From NCBI GenBank assembly GCA_019055375.1, contig JAHQIW010000052.1, forward strand, positions 310,001-374,000: 64,000 bases of DNA, given 5' to 3'. Position numbers and translations under genes: made by a program. This document shows, piece after piece, positions 35,971 through 48,500 of the stretch (position 1 is its first letter; every line of letters starts with the position of its first letter). The notes beneath the pieces are model-generated. The model worked only from the letters and a program-made list of their open reading frames with translations. It had not been told where the DNA came from and made no database searches. The stretch comes from Parelaphostrongylus tenuis. Its lineage: Eukaryota; Nematoda; Chromadorea; Rhabditida; Metastrongylidae.

Positions 35971-38900
35971 GAATTTCAATCGCCAACAACTTTGAAATCG
36001 AAATAACAGTCTCTAAGAATTGTAGATATTAATAAGTAAAGCAAAGTAAGCTAATGAAATCACAACTTCTAATGATATAGTATCAAGAAGAATTATCGTT
36101 AGCTGCGGAAAACAATTTGCGAATCTTATTGTTGAGGATCCGCGCTTTCTTTGTGGTTCATAAATTATTTGACAAAGGCAGTCAACCCATATTTGGGAGT
36201 TAGAGCAAAGGGAAGCACAAGTAATAAGATGAAAAAGCCAAGTGTTGTTTATGAACAAAAAGCAAATATCGTCCTGAGAAATCCGGCCAAAAAATGGAAG
36301 AGAACATATATTCGGTGCTGACATGAACTCGACTGCAAGCTATGCGAAAATGATATGCCCAGTAGAAAGTAATCCGCTTCAACTAAATGAGGCGATTGCT
36401 GCACTTTGTTCAGATGTGCCTTCCAAAGCGCACCTGCCTATCGCTCGTTTATACACTTTAGGCGAAGCGAACAAACCACTCCTATCACCCGATTTAGCAA
36501 ACTAATGCCAAGTTTTTCAAAAACCGAAAAGTATCAATTTGATACATGGATTGTGCTACTACATTCATTTAGAAAATAGAAAAGTAAGGCGTTTAGAGTC
36601 GAATAATAGTTTGACGAATGCGTCATGGATTCTCTTCTTTATCACAAAGGTACCTTCATTAGAAAAGCAAGTATGTCCTATTCAATGACTAGTGGGGTGG
36701 GGGCACTGATCTATCAAGTTAAGGTTACTAGACTTCTAAACAGGTCTAATACCAATTTGTCGAAAATTAAGGGTTGGCCTAGCTAACCAGCGTTCTCTTC
36801 AAGCCCAATATAATGTAAATTGTAGGACACCTCTGTGAATTGATTTTCAATTTAATTTCAATTTCAATTCCGGTTTTTTCCCTTGGTTTTTCTTTTGAAG
36901 ATTTTCTTTAAGCTATTAGTCCGCTATAATGCCAGCTACTGCAGGAGATATTGTTTCTGTGAATACAATTAATTATCGGTATCAGTGAACAATCGGTAAC
37001 GACTTCTGTGTTAAAGGGCATTGTCAGGTAAGGTTGTCATTCGAACGGCGGTACACGGAAGAAGATCCCACTCGACATGACTTTGAAGATCCACCGGGTG
37101 GTCAAAAGACTGTGGATTATAGGCTCGGATAAATCGACTCTGAAGAGGATGGTGACGTCGCTTGTTATTCAAATAAGAGTTGTATTAATCTCATGTGAAC
37201 TGACAAATCTTTGAAATAATATCGACCGTTCACGTGGAAGCTCAAGAGAGGTCATTTTTTTAAACATTAAGACTAAGTGGACAAAACCTCGTTTGTTCGA
37301 ATTACTTCCATCTTCGAGTTCGAGTCTAGAGGAAAGAAAAGTAAAGGAATTGTGTACTCCTTAGCCCATGAAGTCAGGATTATATATGTAACTTTTGATA
37401 TGTGAGGAAGGATCAGTGAATTGTAATGCCTACAAAAAACATATGCTTAAGATTTATCGCTCACTTTTAGCATCAAATGCATTCTGTCCAATGCATGTTG
37501 GGCTTTATATTACAATGAAGTCCATGCATAGCGCATGTGTAATGGCCTGATTGATGTCTAACGCTCTATACCTGACATTATTGCTTATTTGAAGTGGGAC
37601 TAATACCATGTTGCTCTGCAGATTCGAGGGCACTTTAGAGACACTCTAAATGCTTTCGAATCCTTCGTAACCAACTGCATCTGACGTACTATAATTGTTA
37701 GTGGTTTCAATATTTATATAGGTTGAACTAACTTTTCATACACGATTCTATCGTGAGATATATTTCAAAAAGTATACGAGCAGTCGAACTCGAATCGAAG
37801 CACGTGTATACTCAAACTCTAAGGTTTTTATGTCAACTGTCTAATTAGGTAAACATCAAGGAAAATATTCGATTAACAGCGTTAATTTGCACCTCTGTAA
37901 TTTTTCACAATATTATGCTAGGCAGATTTATGCAATTGGAGAAACTTAGCTTTTTTCTGTCAAGAGACGGAAGCCTTCGCAATCATACTGAACACAATTG
38001 ATAACTTTTTAGCCTCATAACATAGGATTATCCACTTTCCAGATATCCCACTTGGCGTATGAAAAAATCAATAGCGGAGTAGAAAATCACTCGCGTAAGT
38101 CACACTTACAAATCAAGACATGATATAGAACGTCATTGGCTAAATCTAAATGACAAGAGGTCACTTCTTGCGAACATTCATGAGTGGGTGGGATTAGCTG
38201 GTGTGAATTCGTGATGTGTATGTATGTGTATGTGTATAAATGTTACTTGGGAGAAACGCCTGACAATTAGAACGAATATCGAAAGCGTACGATTAAGAGG
38301 ACCACTGTAACTATAAGGAAGGCCTCGACTTTATTAAAAAAGCAGCAGACGAAGTGAGCAGTAGTCAGGAATGTTTCGTAATAGTGTTCGTGGTTCGTCA
38401 ACATTCTGGGTCAACCAAATCTCCTCCCATCAATGTGATGTCAGCAAATGAGGATAAACTTTCCTAGCACGTGCTGCACGTTATTAGTATCCTGCAGGTT
38501 GCTACAGCATTGGTAAACGCTGAAGCAAAATAATACGAAAATTCGAAAATAACCATCTCCATAATCATTTCGTTCCTTTTATAAAAAGTTAAAACTCTCG
38601 ATCAGCAGTCATATCAATATGCAGAGCTAAAAAAGTGTGTGGATGTCGGGCAGCCAGACACGAACCAATTGTCAGATGTTCTGGAATTTTACGTTTAATG
38701 GGAAATTACTCTACAAAAATAAAAAGCATACTTAAATCTAAAGGATAACTTTTTCTCTTGTATAATCCTGGCTGATTGGTTGACGAAGGATTAGTGCCTC
38801 AACGGTCCACATGAAGCAAGAAATAATTCTTTTAGTACGATTTTTATGCTACCTTCAACAGCTATTTTCAAGTGTATTCTAGAAAACTTTTCTATTTCCA

Positions 38901-39115
38901 CAAGAAGGAGGTGAGTAAGATTAAATTCCAACATTGCGTACCAATTTTGAGTGATGAATGCCATAACTTTAATAAATGCTTCCTTTTCGATCATTCTTCG
39001 TATCGCTGCTTGTCATGGAAAGATCAACCAGAACTAGTACCATGATGAACAAAACCTCTTTCTCTTTGGAAACCCGACTTTGTTATGAGTTGTGGAGGAA
39101 GAGGCAAATATCATA
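35971..39115. other. Intergenic between convergent genes
   Basis: Apart from the possible exon at 37622-37684 and a reversed SINE fragment at about 36690-36840, no feature is supported. A T-rich stretch at 36855-36915 precedes it. Confidence 0.4.
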
Positions 39116-39121
39116 TTTATT
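39116..39121 (-). terminator. Candidate poly(A) signal of the cyclase gene
   Basis: AATAAA on the minus strand, about 140 bp downstream of the stop codon. It fits a short nematode 3' UTR. No other evidence for cleavage here. Confidence 0.45.
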
Positions 39122-39259
39122 AGGCGTTTTTCGCTCCAAACCTCAGTCAGCGGAAAAGAAGTGAACAGATTAAAAATCTAACGAAGTTGTTGACAACATA
39201 TTCCGGTTGAAATACAGTGGCATTTCTTTGGTCATGTTTATAAAGACTTCTGCCGTCAA

Positions 39260-42200
39260 TCATATTGCTGCCATCACCTCTAGAGCAGAAGGACCTCGAA
39301 TGTCAATGCCATTTTCGCGTCCTAATAACCAATATGTTTCCATAATTCCTTTGCCCTTAACAAAAGAGTTTTCATGGCTGCAATGAAATTATATATGCAG
39401 TTATATGGAGTTTTCGTGCACATTTCACCAATGAAAAATAGAAACAGATGAAGTTTTTTTTACTTTGATGATGAGTTCTCCACGGCATTCTGTTATGTAC
39501 CCAGTATGAGTGCTATTCAGTAATTCGCAAGCATCCAATGACATATGGATAGATGCAGCTGCAAAAAGCCTTAATTACCTCAAGACTCACAAACTGCACC
39601 TCCATCAAAGAGCCATTAGATAAATAAGATGACTGTTTAAGCCACAAGGTGAAGTAAGGCTGAGAGCTTTTGTGAATTTTATCAGTAATTCTTCTTAATG
39701 ATCTACTCACGCTTTCCATTACTTTCCATACGACTCGCAGTGTTAACTGTGTCACCGAACAGGCCGTATCGTGGCATCGCAAGACCAACAACACCAGCAA
39801 CCACAGGTCCTTGAAAGTTGATAAATATGACAGCAATGAAGTCCTCTTGCTACTTTAAGTGTCAGCTTTCGTTGGAGTGTACAACTTATGCAAATAAAAC
39901 CTATGGAATATCCACCTAAGAAGATTGAGCAAAAATCTGACCTAGCAGCGGGGACTTGAATTCGCGTTTCACCTCTATCGGAGGCTTGTGCTACAGCTGA
40001 ACGACCAAAACCACCGTTTCGCGAGCACTCTTTCTTCAATATGAACCGTTTAGGGGTCAGTTGCTAACAGCTCCGATAGTTCACGTCGAAGAATGAAAAA
40101 CATCAAAGCGGTGGCCTCCTTGATGTAGTGGTAGCACGCGCCCCTGGTAAGGCTGAAGCGCGAGTTTAATTCGCTCCTGGGGCTTAATGTTTGCATAACA
40201 CTGAATCCTCCTAGAATAATATTCTAACATCACACCACTGTTATAAAGCAATGAAATCAAAGAGATATAGGTGAGTTATATAGAACCTGTGAACTTTTAG
40301 GTAAATTGTATGAGGTCTTGTCCTAAGTATTGGCACCAGAGCAATAAACACCAAATTTTGTTGACCAGAAGTAATTGAGATTGCTTTACAGCACTAATAA
40401 AAGTATGCCCCATCAACCTGAACACATTTCTGCTATCTCTCATGCAACAACTCAATACCGCTCTCATGGGTTTCGCTGTCCTGAGACTCAATGAAAGCTG
40501 TCAATTCCCAACGCAAGTGATTGTTGTCTCAAAACTTCTTCTTGCTCAGGAAGTGATTCAGAGAGCAGAAGAGGTGATAATCAGACGGCGACAAGTCAGG
40601 ACTGTATGGCGGATGATCCAGCAACTCCCAGCCCAGTTCGGTCAGTTTCCTCTTCTTCATTTTAGCGATAAGCAGCCGTGTGTTGTTTTGCAGCAAGATG
40701 AGATTGCAGCGATGTCAACGTGACAGAGCCTGATTGCCGTGGTCTGCAGTTTGCCTAGATACATATCCTCGAGTCTGCACGTTTGATGTTCTCTAAGCCT
40801 GTCTCTGCATCGCGTCCACTTCGTACTTGTAAAGCAGCAAATTGCGATAAGGGCTTCGTTAAGCGGCCTTGATGTGGTAAATATGAACAGATTTGGCATC
40901 AAATTAAGCTCAGAAATTTCTGCACAAAGCGGTATTGATTTGTTGCCTTAGAAATGGAAGTAATGTGTTTAAGCTGATGGAGCATATTTTTAAAGCTGTT
41001 AAGCAATTTTAATTACTTCTGGTTGATAGATTCGGTGATTAATGCTCTAGTGCTAAATTTCATAAGAAGAACTAATAAATAAATTTAGATGAACTTGCCG
41101 CTGTGTATCCCGACACGAATATTGACTTCCTCCGACGAAAGGTACGGTACGCGGAAATTGCTGCAAACATATGTGGGTGAGTTTTAAACGACATATTTGA
41201 AGAGGAAAACAATGAGGAATAAGTGTCACTGCCGAATGTCAGTCTTATTTGAACATCCGATCATCAAAGGACCATGTCACGCTCTTTGTACGTTAGCTGA
41301 TGATTGGCTTCTACCTTATCAAGTCATTTTCATCTAGTGAAAATTCTTCACCGTAGTCCAGCAACAAGTTCCAATGATAAATCACAAATTTGTTTGATGT
41401 GCTCTACACCATTCCGATGCGGTAGACCAGATACACATAAGTAGCCATCGCCAATCGTTTCAACCTGCATTTTGAAATTTTCTCACAGGGTAATAACTTA
41501 GCAAATGCAAAAAAGATGACCAGCAGATTACTCAAAGCGCAAAAATCACCTTGTAAACATCGTGTGCTTCAATCGCACTATCGAAAAATGTGTACAAATC
41601 ATTGAGGAGTGCAACAACCTTGAAAATTTATTCTGTATTTTACGCGATGAAAACACTTTCGACATGACAGTACTGTTGGAAATATGTTTCGTTCTTCTAC
41701 CAAAGTATTTCATCATTGCTAAACGATTGCATCTTATCATTAAATTTTTCATTGTGGATCTGAAGCGGAGGAAATAGAGTATTGGAATCCGCTCTTGTGC
41801 AATCGTTCGCTTTTTCGTGATAGTAGGTTTTATGGCAATTTTTATTACTTCTGGAGTGGGACCTATCAATATAGAATTAGTGCTTGTTCATTACGAATTT
41901 TTTTTCAACGTGACACCACATGTCTTGTGTTACGGTTATGACGAAACAGTGACGACTAAGTCTATGGTTCGACACCCGTTCCTCACTCGTTCTATGGAGA
42001 TCTTTAGCTGGTTTCGTTCTTCTCTGTTATCATCAGCTGATTTAATTCTACAAAAAAAGTGAATCAGCTGGTAATTGAACAAATAAGAATAGTCGCATAA
42101 AGGGAGATGGCAAAACAGGCGCGTTCGTAGTGCATTTTTTTTTAGCGCGGGCCCTCAAAAAGGTGAGATGCGGGTTCGATTCCCAGATGACGTTCAAAGT

Positions 42201-42571
42201 TTTACATCACTTAACAATACTGATTAAAAATTAAATTTTTGAGTAGCTATTTTTCACAGTAATTGTTGAAGAAAGAGTAGTGGTTTCTAACTCCATTCGT
42301 ATCATGCTGGTAAGACAGCGAAATAGACGCATCATAGTGGAACAAAGAATGCTATCAACTCGCCTTTTCTTACCCACTGGTGCTGCTAAATTTTTCTCCG
42401 CTACATCTCTTCATTGATTCAAACAATATCATAGCGCATTCACTGACCTGCATTGGTGTTCCCTTACTGGCTATGGTTGTAAAACCAACAACATCCGAAA
42501 AGAATACTGTGACACTTTCGTAGGTCTCTGGTTCAACTTTTTGACCGAGTTTTAATCGTTCGGCCACTTCT
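39260..42571 (-). CDS. Guanylate cyclase catalytic domain and C-terminal tail exons
   Basis: Seven exons: 42448-42571, 41550-41618, 41352-41464, 41099-41160, 39711-39809, 39464-39558, 39260-39355. In order they give [10 protein letters not shown] (first metal Asp), [29 protein letters not shown] (guanine-contacting Glu and second metal Asp), [10 protein letters not shown], the PVVAGVVG turn, [15 protein letters not shown] (transition-state Asn and Arg), [21 protein letters not shown], and a short tail ending in AAI. All residues expected for catalysis are present except one: the motif usually read PRYCLFGD is PRYGLFGD, with Gly at the codon at 39763-39765. The tail after the cyclase core is only about 20 residues. 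Confidence 0.95.
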
Positions 42572-45500
42572 CTGCATGAAAAGTCGTATATGATTTACCA
42601 GCTGATCAATTGATTATTTCCCACTTGAAAAATACTGTATAAAAATATACTTGGGTAACATTCGATACAAAAGCATATCGCTTTTCTTCTTTTCTTCTTT
42701 CAATTCAAGCATTCTCTCCTCCACTTGTGTTTCTAGTGAACTGGCATAATGTTCTAGTGTCTTCATCACGTGATCCATTAGGTTCCTTTGCCTGCAAAAT
42801 TTCGATTTTTCTCAAAGGCAGACTTCTCCTTTTTAAGGCGAAATATTTACCTTCCATTTCTAAGAGATCCAAGGTACTCTCGAACTCTCTTAATCGAGTA
42901 TCGATGAACTGGATTTTCAGACCAACATCTTCGTATTATGTTTACCTAAGTGCCTCTTCGATCTAGTTTCAATTGCAAGATTCATTCATTAAATCATTGT
43001 TGAAGTCATGCATTTTTCGAAACTCTCGCGATCTGGTGAAATTCAGCTTTTCGAAAGGTGGGGTCTTTTAAAATTGCTCTACCGATCTATAAAGGAAATT
43101 TCTTAGCAATGAAGATTATTCTTATGGTCGTTTCAGCAATTTGGTGAGACCTGGCTTTATGGTAAACAGACTGCTGACTATCCAGATAACCAGGCCCGTT
43201 TTATTCATCTTCATCGAAACCAGTGAAAAGGATACAAATGATGTTTTACATCAAGTGCTGTGCAGCTAATGACATTTGTGTACGATTCGTTTTCGCATCA
43301 ATAATTCACAGCTTCCTTCGATTTTGATGCCGTTTCGGCCGTTGCTTGAGGAATTTTCCTCATTCATTTATGTTATTAAGTGTTGGTTGAGCTGTTGTTA
43401 CTTCGTATCCTCAGAGAGTCGTAATAAGCATATCAATATCGAAGGAACTTTATCAGAGACGAGCTCTAATTTTGTGGGTTCCGAGAGCCCACTTGACACA
43501 GACAAGCCTGATTAAAAGAAATTAAGCGACTACTACGCAGAGTCAGACTTGCACCTACTGAACTTCACCACCATTGAGCTATGCGTCTCCACAGAACTCA
43601 AACATATGTTTCAGTTACACAAGATTCACATGTCGTTTTAAGAAAAGACGAACTGTGGATATCATCCAAAAATGTGGAAAGATTATCAATGACAAATGAC
43701 AACGCAATAAACTCACAAGTGCTGTGGACACATCTATCTGTTCATCCGGCTCAATTGCTGGGCGAAAGGGTTGCTCCAATTTTTGAGTCACCAGATCAAC
43801 TATTACTAAATTTTTAGTTTTAGTATTTAGAAAAAAAGCCATAAATAGTCAAATCGATTAGTTTGGGAAAGTTCCCACTAGAACGTGTCACGCTGCACTT
43901 AGCGTTTTCTTTCCGTTATCCGGGAAAAATGAATATTCGACACCATTCGCCCTACAGAAACTTTTCACGAGAGTGTTGGTAGACATTTGAAAGCTCAAAT
44001 CTTTGGCTTCATCAATGCTTGGCGGTTTTTCGAAGAGTCATTTCATAACGTTACGAAACTCAAAATGGAATTATGTTTCACATGAGCTACGCAAATCAAC
44101 AGTCACCTTGCTGGAAGCACGAATGCGAATGAACATGGAAAGAAAATGTTGTAGTTGTCCCTAGGCGCCTCACCCCGCGGCCGTGAATTGGTCAAAAAAC
44201 ACATGATCACACGTGTGAATCAATGTTATATACAATGTTACACTGCAGAGAAACGCTCTTTCCAGAAAATAACCACAGCGTTGAAATTCTAGAATCTTGC
44301 GCTATCGATTGATTACTAATTTCTCAAGAAAGAACTTTGTCCGGGGAGGTGTAAAACACAAATTTTCCTTCTTCTACAGCTCTATCAAAAAAGCTTTTCC
44401 AAAGCAAACATATTTTCAAGTACTTCGAGAATTGCGCTATCGAAGCAGAGCTAGCAGTCTAAGGAAGGAGTTTCGTCCAAAGAATTATAAGCGAGATAAG
44501 AATATAACGCGTGGTGATATTAAGCATAGTCTCATTTGGATTTTCTAGCGTTATAGAAGGGTGTTTTGAAAAACCGGCCACGTACGGCTCTAGTTAAGAT
44601 TTAAACTTTCGTATGACTGCCAACACCTTCTATACAATTATCTTGCCCAGCGACAGCGATCGTTTCTTCATCCGTCCCCGAATAACAGGAAAGAACTATT
44701 TAGCGATTTTTTTCGTAAGGAAGAGTTCTGATTTTTCAATACACTCATGATCATACACTCACCTTCAGCTGTTTCTCTGCGATTGTCAAGATTCCACGCG
44801 GTTTTCTTTGTGATCAGTTCACTTGATATTATCGCAAAGCTAGAATCATTCTGTCGAAGACAAACTGCCATCATGCAGCAATTGCTTATTCGCATAAAAA
44901 GTCTAGGTTGGCAATAGTTTTGCCAGTTACCTGTAGACATCACCCTCCTGCGTACCGAGTGGATCGGCTTCACCACGAAGAATCTCGGGAGCTGTCCATA
45001 GCAAATCTACAATTTGGTCATGTGGGAGACTATCATTCTACTCGAAAAAGGTCAACTATTTTTTTATAATCAGTCTCTTTTCTTTCGAAAGATTACGTCA
45101 ATCAATAGGAAGGCTTACCTTTACGGGTAACGCCATAACATACCATTTTTGGTGAGATTGTCCATCTCCTTTAAACTGCTTAGACCGTAATAGGAGATTT
45201 TTGTTTGCCATCGATCGTCCACAACGCAAACCTAGAAACTTACATAGACGTTCTACGAATATAACCGTTGAATAAGAGTTGATGGGAAAGGTCAAAGTAG
45301 TTTTCAATACTTGACCCGATCGCGATAGCTTGCACATCCCCAGATACACGATAATTCAAAGGCCTTTCTCGCTGGACTAAAATATTCTTTCAGATTTTAA
45401 GTATTCAATTGAAAGCTTGAATTTCACGCATTTCTACACATGCCTTTTCTCCGAAAGGCTTTCTCATTGCACTGTAGGCGCAAGAATAGTATTGGGTGCC

Positions 45501-48500
45501 ATACTTGGCTCGCATTTTTAGTTCGGGTTGAGTCTGGGGATGGCTTTTTATGAAAAGCTTAGTCTGCACTTGATACAATACATTTTGACAATTCTAAAAT
45601 TAAACTTGATTCTTGAAAAGACCATCGTGTAAGTGGGAAGGTCACACTCCCCTTCCCTTTACCCTCCCCTCCCCGTCTCCGAAGTTCTTCCTACATAAGA
45701 GTTACATGTGGACCAAAACATATGAGCGTATAGAGAAAATTATAGACTATCAAAGTAACACCAAGCACTTAGAAGTTTATTCAGAGCAAAAACAAAACTA
45801 TGACTGAAAAGAATTCGCGCGTCGCTTGTGATCGCTCTACGCCATCGATCAACTGCTGTCTTGACAGGGTCAGACACGCGGTAGTGAAATATCTAAGTAA
45901 AACATACAAGCGATGTCAGCCGTCCATGCTTTTTGATGAATGAGTCGTGGATGAATGACAGACCCTATAATGTTAAACTGAAAGGAAATAGATTAATATT
46001 AGAAGAAAGAGGTCGCTTTACCGTGGCCAGATCGATGAGCATTGATTCTATGAACACTGTGTCCATAGGTAATGATCCGCGTGTAATAACGTCCTAAACA
46101 TCAGCCATTTTTATTCAAAACATTGAAAGCGCCAAACTAGCTCAAGTGCGGCTTTGATTTTTCCACATAAAGAGTGAAATTTCTTTTGCAAGCCAATGTG
46201 ACTGGTAGGTAAAGTAGTTGAGTCCTATTTGGCAATTCATGTGCACCTCTTCCATTCAAATGGTAAAGAGTGTAGGTATTTACTAGTATTTTTCAGTTTT
46301 TGGTGAGTGAGAGACGTAGGAGCTTTTGTAGAGCGATTTAGCTAAAAACTTTGTTCCAAACAAAAAAATAGAGCTGCCCTCACTAATGCCTTCATCAGTG
46401 ATTCTAAAAGTATTTTCACCTCTACGCAACGTTCAAAGTGATCCACTGCTCCTAGTTTTTACTAGTACTTGGATATCTGTGTGGCTCTCCTCCTTCTCTG
46501 GTAGAGTGAGCTCCAGCATGATTTCGAATAGTTTCTCGTTTGCGCAGTTGTCGCTCATGGTGGTGGTCTGCTTCGAAAATTGTGACGTAGGTATGATCCA
46601 CTTCGGAATCTTAAACACTTTGTCATCTGTTTTCGCAGATGGTTGACGTTAGTCACAAACACGTCGTTCAATTGTACGGGTGATCGTCCATGCATTCCCT
46701 TAGTGCTACCCCTCAGAGTTTAGAGCTCACTCCTTAGTTGATTTCGCCCATTTGCCACCTCTTCAGCTTCTTATGCAACGGACCCGTCTGTGCTGCGCTA
46801 AGCCAGCATATTTTTGGTTTTTGAGAATAAGATTTTTTAGAAGATCCGAGTAGCGTAAACCGAACAGACGTTGCGAGGATCGGGTAGATTCTAAAAGACT
46901 GCGATCAAGTGACCTGTGATTGGTGCTAAATTTTTTGAGAGGCTGAAGTATCAACATATCAGTACAATTTGGATATTTTGAAGGCAGTGGTTATCATGGT
47001 ATTTTTTCTCGGCACTACATATCAAAGATTTATGAATTCTCCAAAATTTATTTAATTACACTACTTTTTGAAATCACTTTTTATCGCATAATTGGCTCAC
47101 TGTACAGTGACTTAGCATCAACACTTTGATTCTGCATGCACTGACTATAGCGTATCTTTTAATAAATGTATTAAAATCTTCAGTTATAGCATATGACTGA
47201 TATAGATATATTTGCCACCTGCATGGGAACACCAACTAAGTAAAATAAATGCTGCACCTGAAGTGTTCCACGGGAGCAGAATTTCCATAGCGAATACGTC
47301 ATTACGCCATCACTGGAAATGCCAAAAAATCGGTTCAGGTTATCATGCTCTAGCTGTCGCATCTAAAAATTGTACATTCAAATCCTTTTGTGGATTCCTC
47401 TCCAATGACTTGTATCTTAGATGATTGATGAAAAAGATTTTCAAGAAGGTATAAGGAGATCATAGATAGATACACAGTTTCTGTCATTACTAGGAAATCA
47501 CTTTACACCACAATATTTTCAAAAGAATACACGCCAGGGACATACACGCGCAATTCGGAGGTCTCACTGACGAGGAGGGCGGGACCTCCGAGAAACACGT
47601 GTATGGCCCTGGCGTATCAACCTTGCTTAGGCTTTGAACATTCTTTTTGAAACTATTTTGAATGTTTATTGCGAGGTTTTAAAAACATCCGATGCGATGG
47701 ATCACACTTCACAGATAGAAGATCTACGTTATGAAAATTTCTAAGACAGCTGTAGCAATATTTTATTGCCACTAATATCTGATATGGATAGATGCTTTGC
47801 AAGGTCTTTGTTTTCCTGAAATGAATCGTAGCAAGATATCACTAATTCGTCACGTAGGAAGTCGTTAACTCCTATGAATTGAATTCGAGTTGGTTTGGGA
47901 TGATTTCTCGTTTGACTCCTTACCTCCTGATCACCAAGCCTTCTGCTAATCCAAGGTCGGCAAATTCCTGCGAGATGGCACTAATGCCTAGAGCAGGTCA
48001 TTGCAAGTCACTGCATAATCCGGGTATGCATTCAATCACCTCCAACGACGCCTAACAAAGTCGAAATTATGACTTATTTGCCAAAGGTTGGCCAGACCCC
48101 CCCTTTTCATACTCTCTTTAACGTGAAGAAGAAAGTGCTCTTACTTCTCGTTGAATGCCCCATCACCGATTTTTCGACTTCATTCATGAACGTCTATTGA
48201 TACTCTATATACTGCAGAAGATACGACTAGAGCAAGCCTGAGTAGGACACAGTCAGTTGATCATTCTAAGGAAAGTGCATTGCATTTTTCAAAATTCGGT
48301 AGCGCTTAAAGGTTGCACACAGCGATAAGATCTGTTACAAGCAAACAGTTGAGCTTTAGTCTATTGCTGTCAAATATGACAGTAAGTTATGTTCCTTACT
48401 CATGATATAGCGTATTTGTATAATGCAGCACTACATTTACAAGAGCTCCTCAAAAATATTGAATTCTTTTCTGTTAGCGCGAAGCAAATGAGAAAACGGC

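Noticed and set aside
36013..36324. 103-codon minus-strand frame
   Set aside because: No motif and no matching splice sites; A+T-rich DNA gives such frames by chance.
36985..37026. NDFCVKGHCQ before a gtaagg donor, resembling an ADAMTS cysteine-rich segment
   Set aside because: An in-frame stop lies a few codons upstream and no acceptor restores the frame; another frame fits the splice sites better. The similarity is short.
40120..40195. Possible tRNA gene
   Set aside because: Boxes A and B are present but the acceptor stem does not pair properly; read as a SINE head.
41546..41869. 107-codon minus-strand frame overlapping a cyclase exon
   Set aside because: The real coding frame here is the 23-codon exon 41550-41618 in a different frame.
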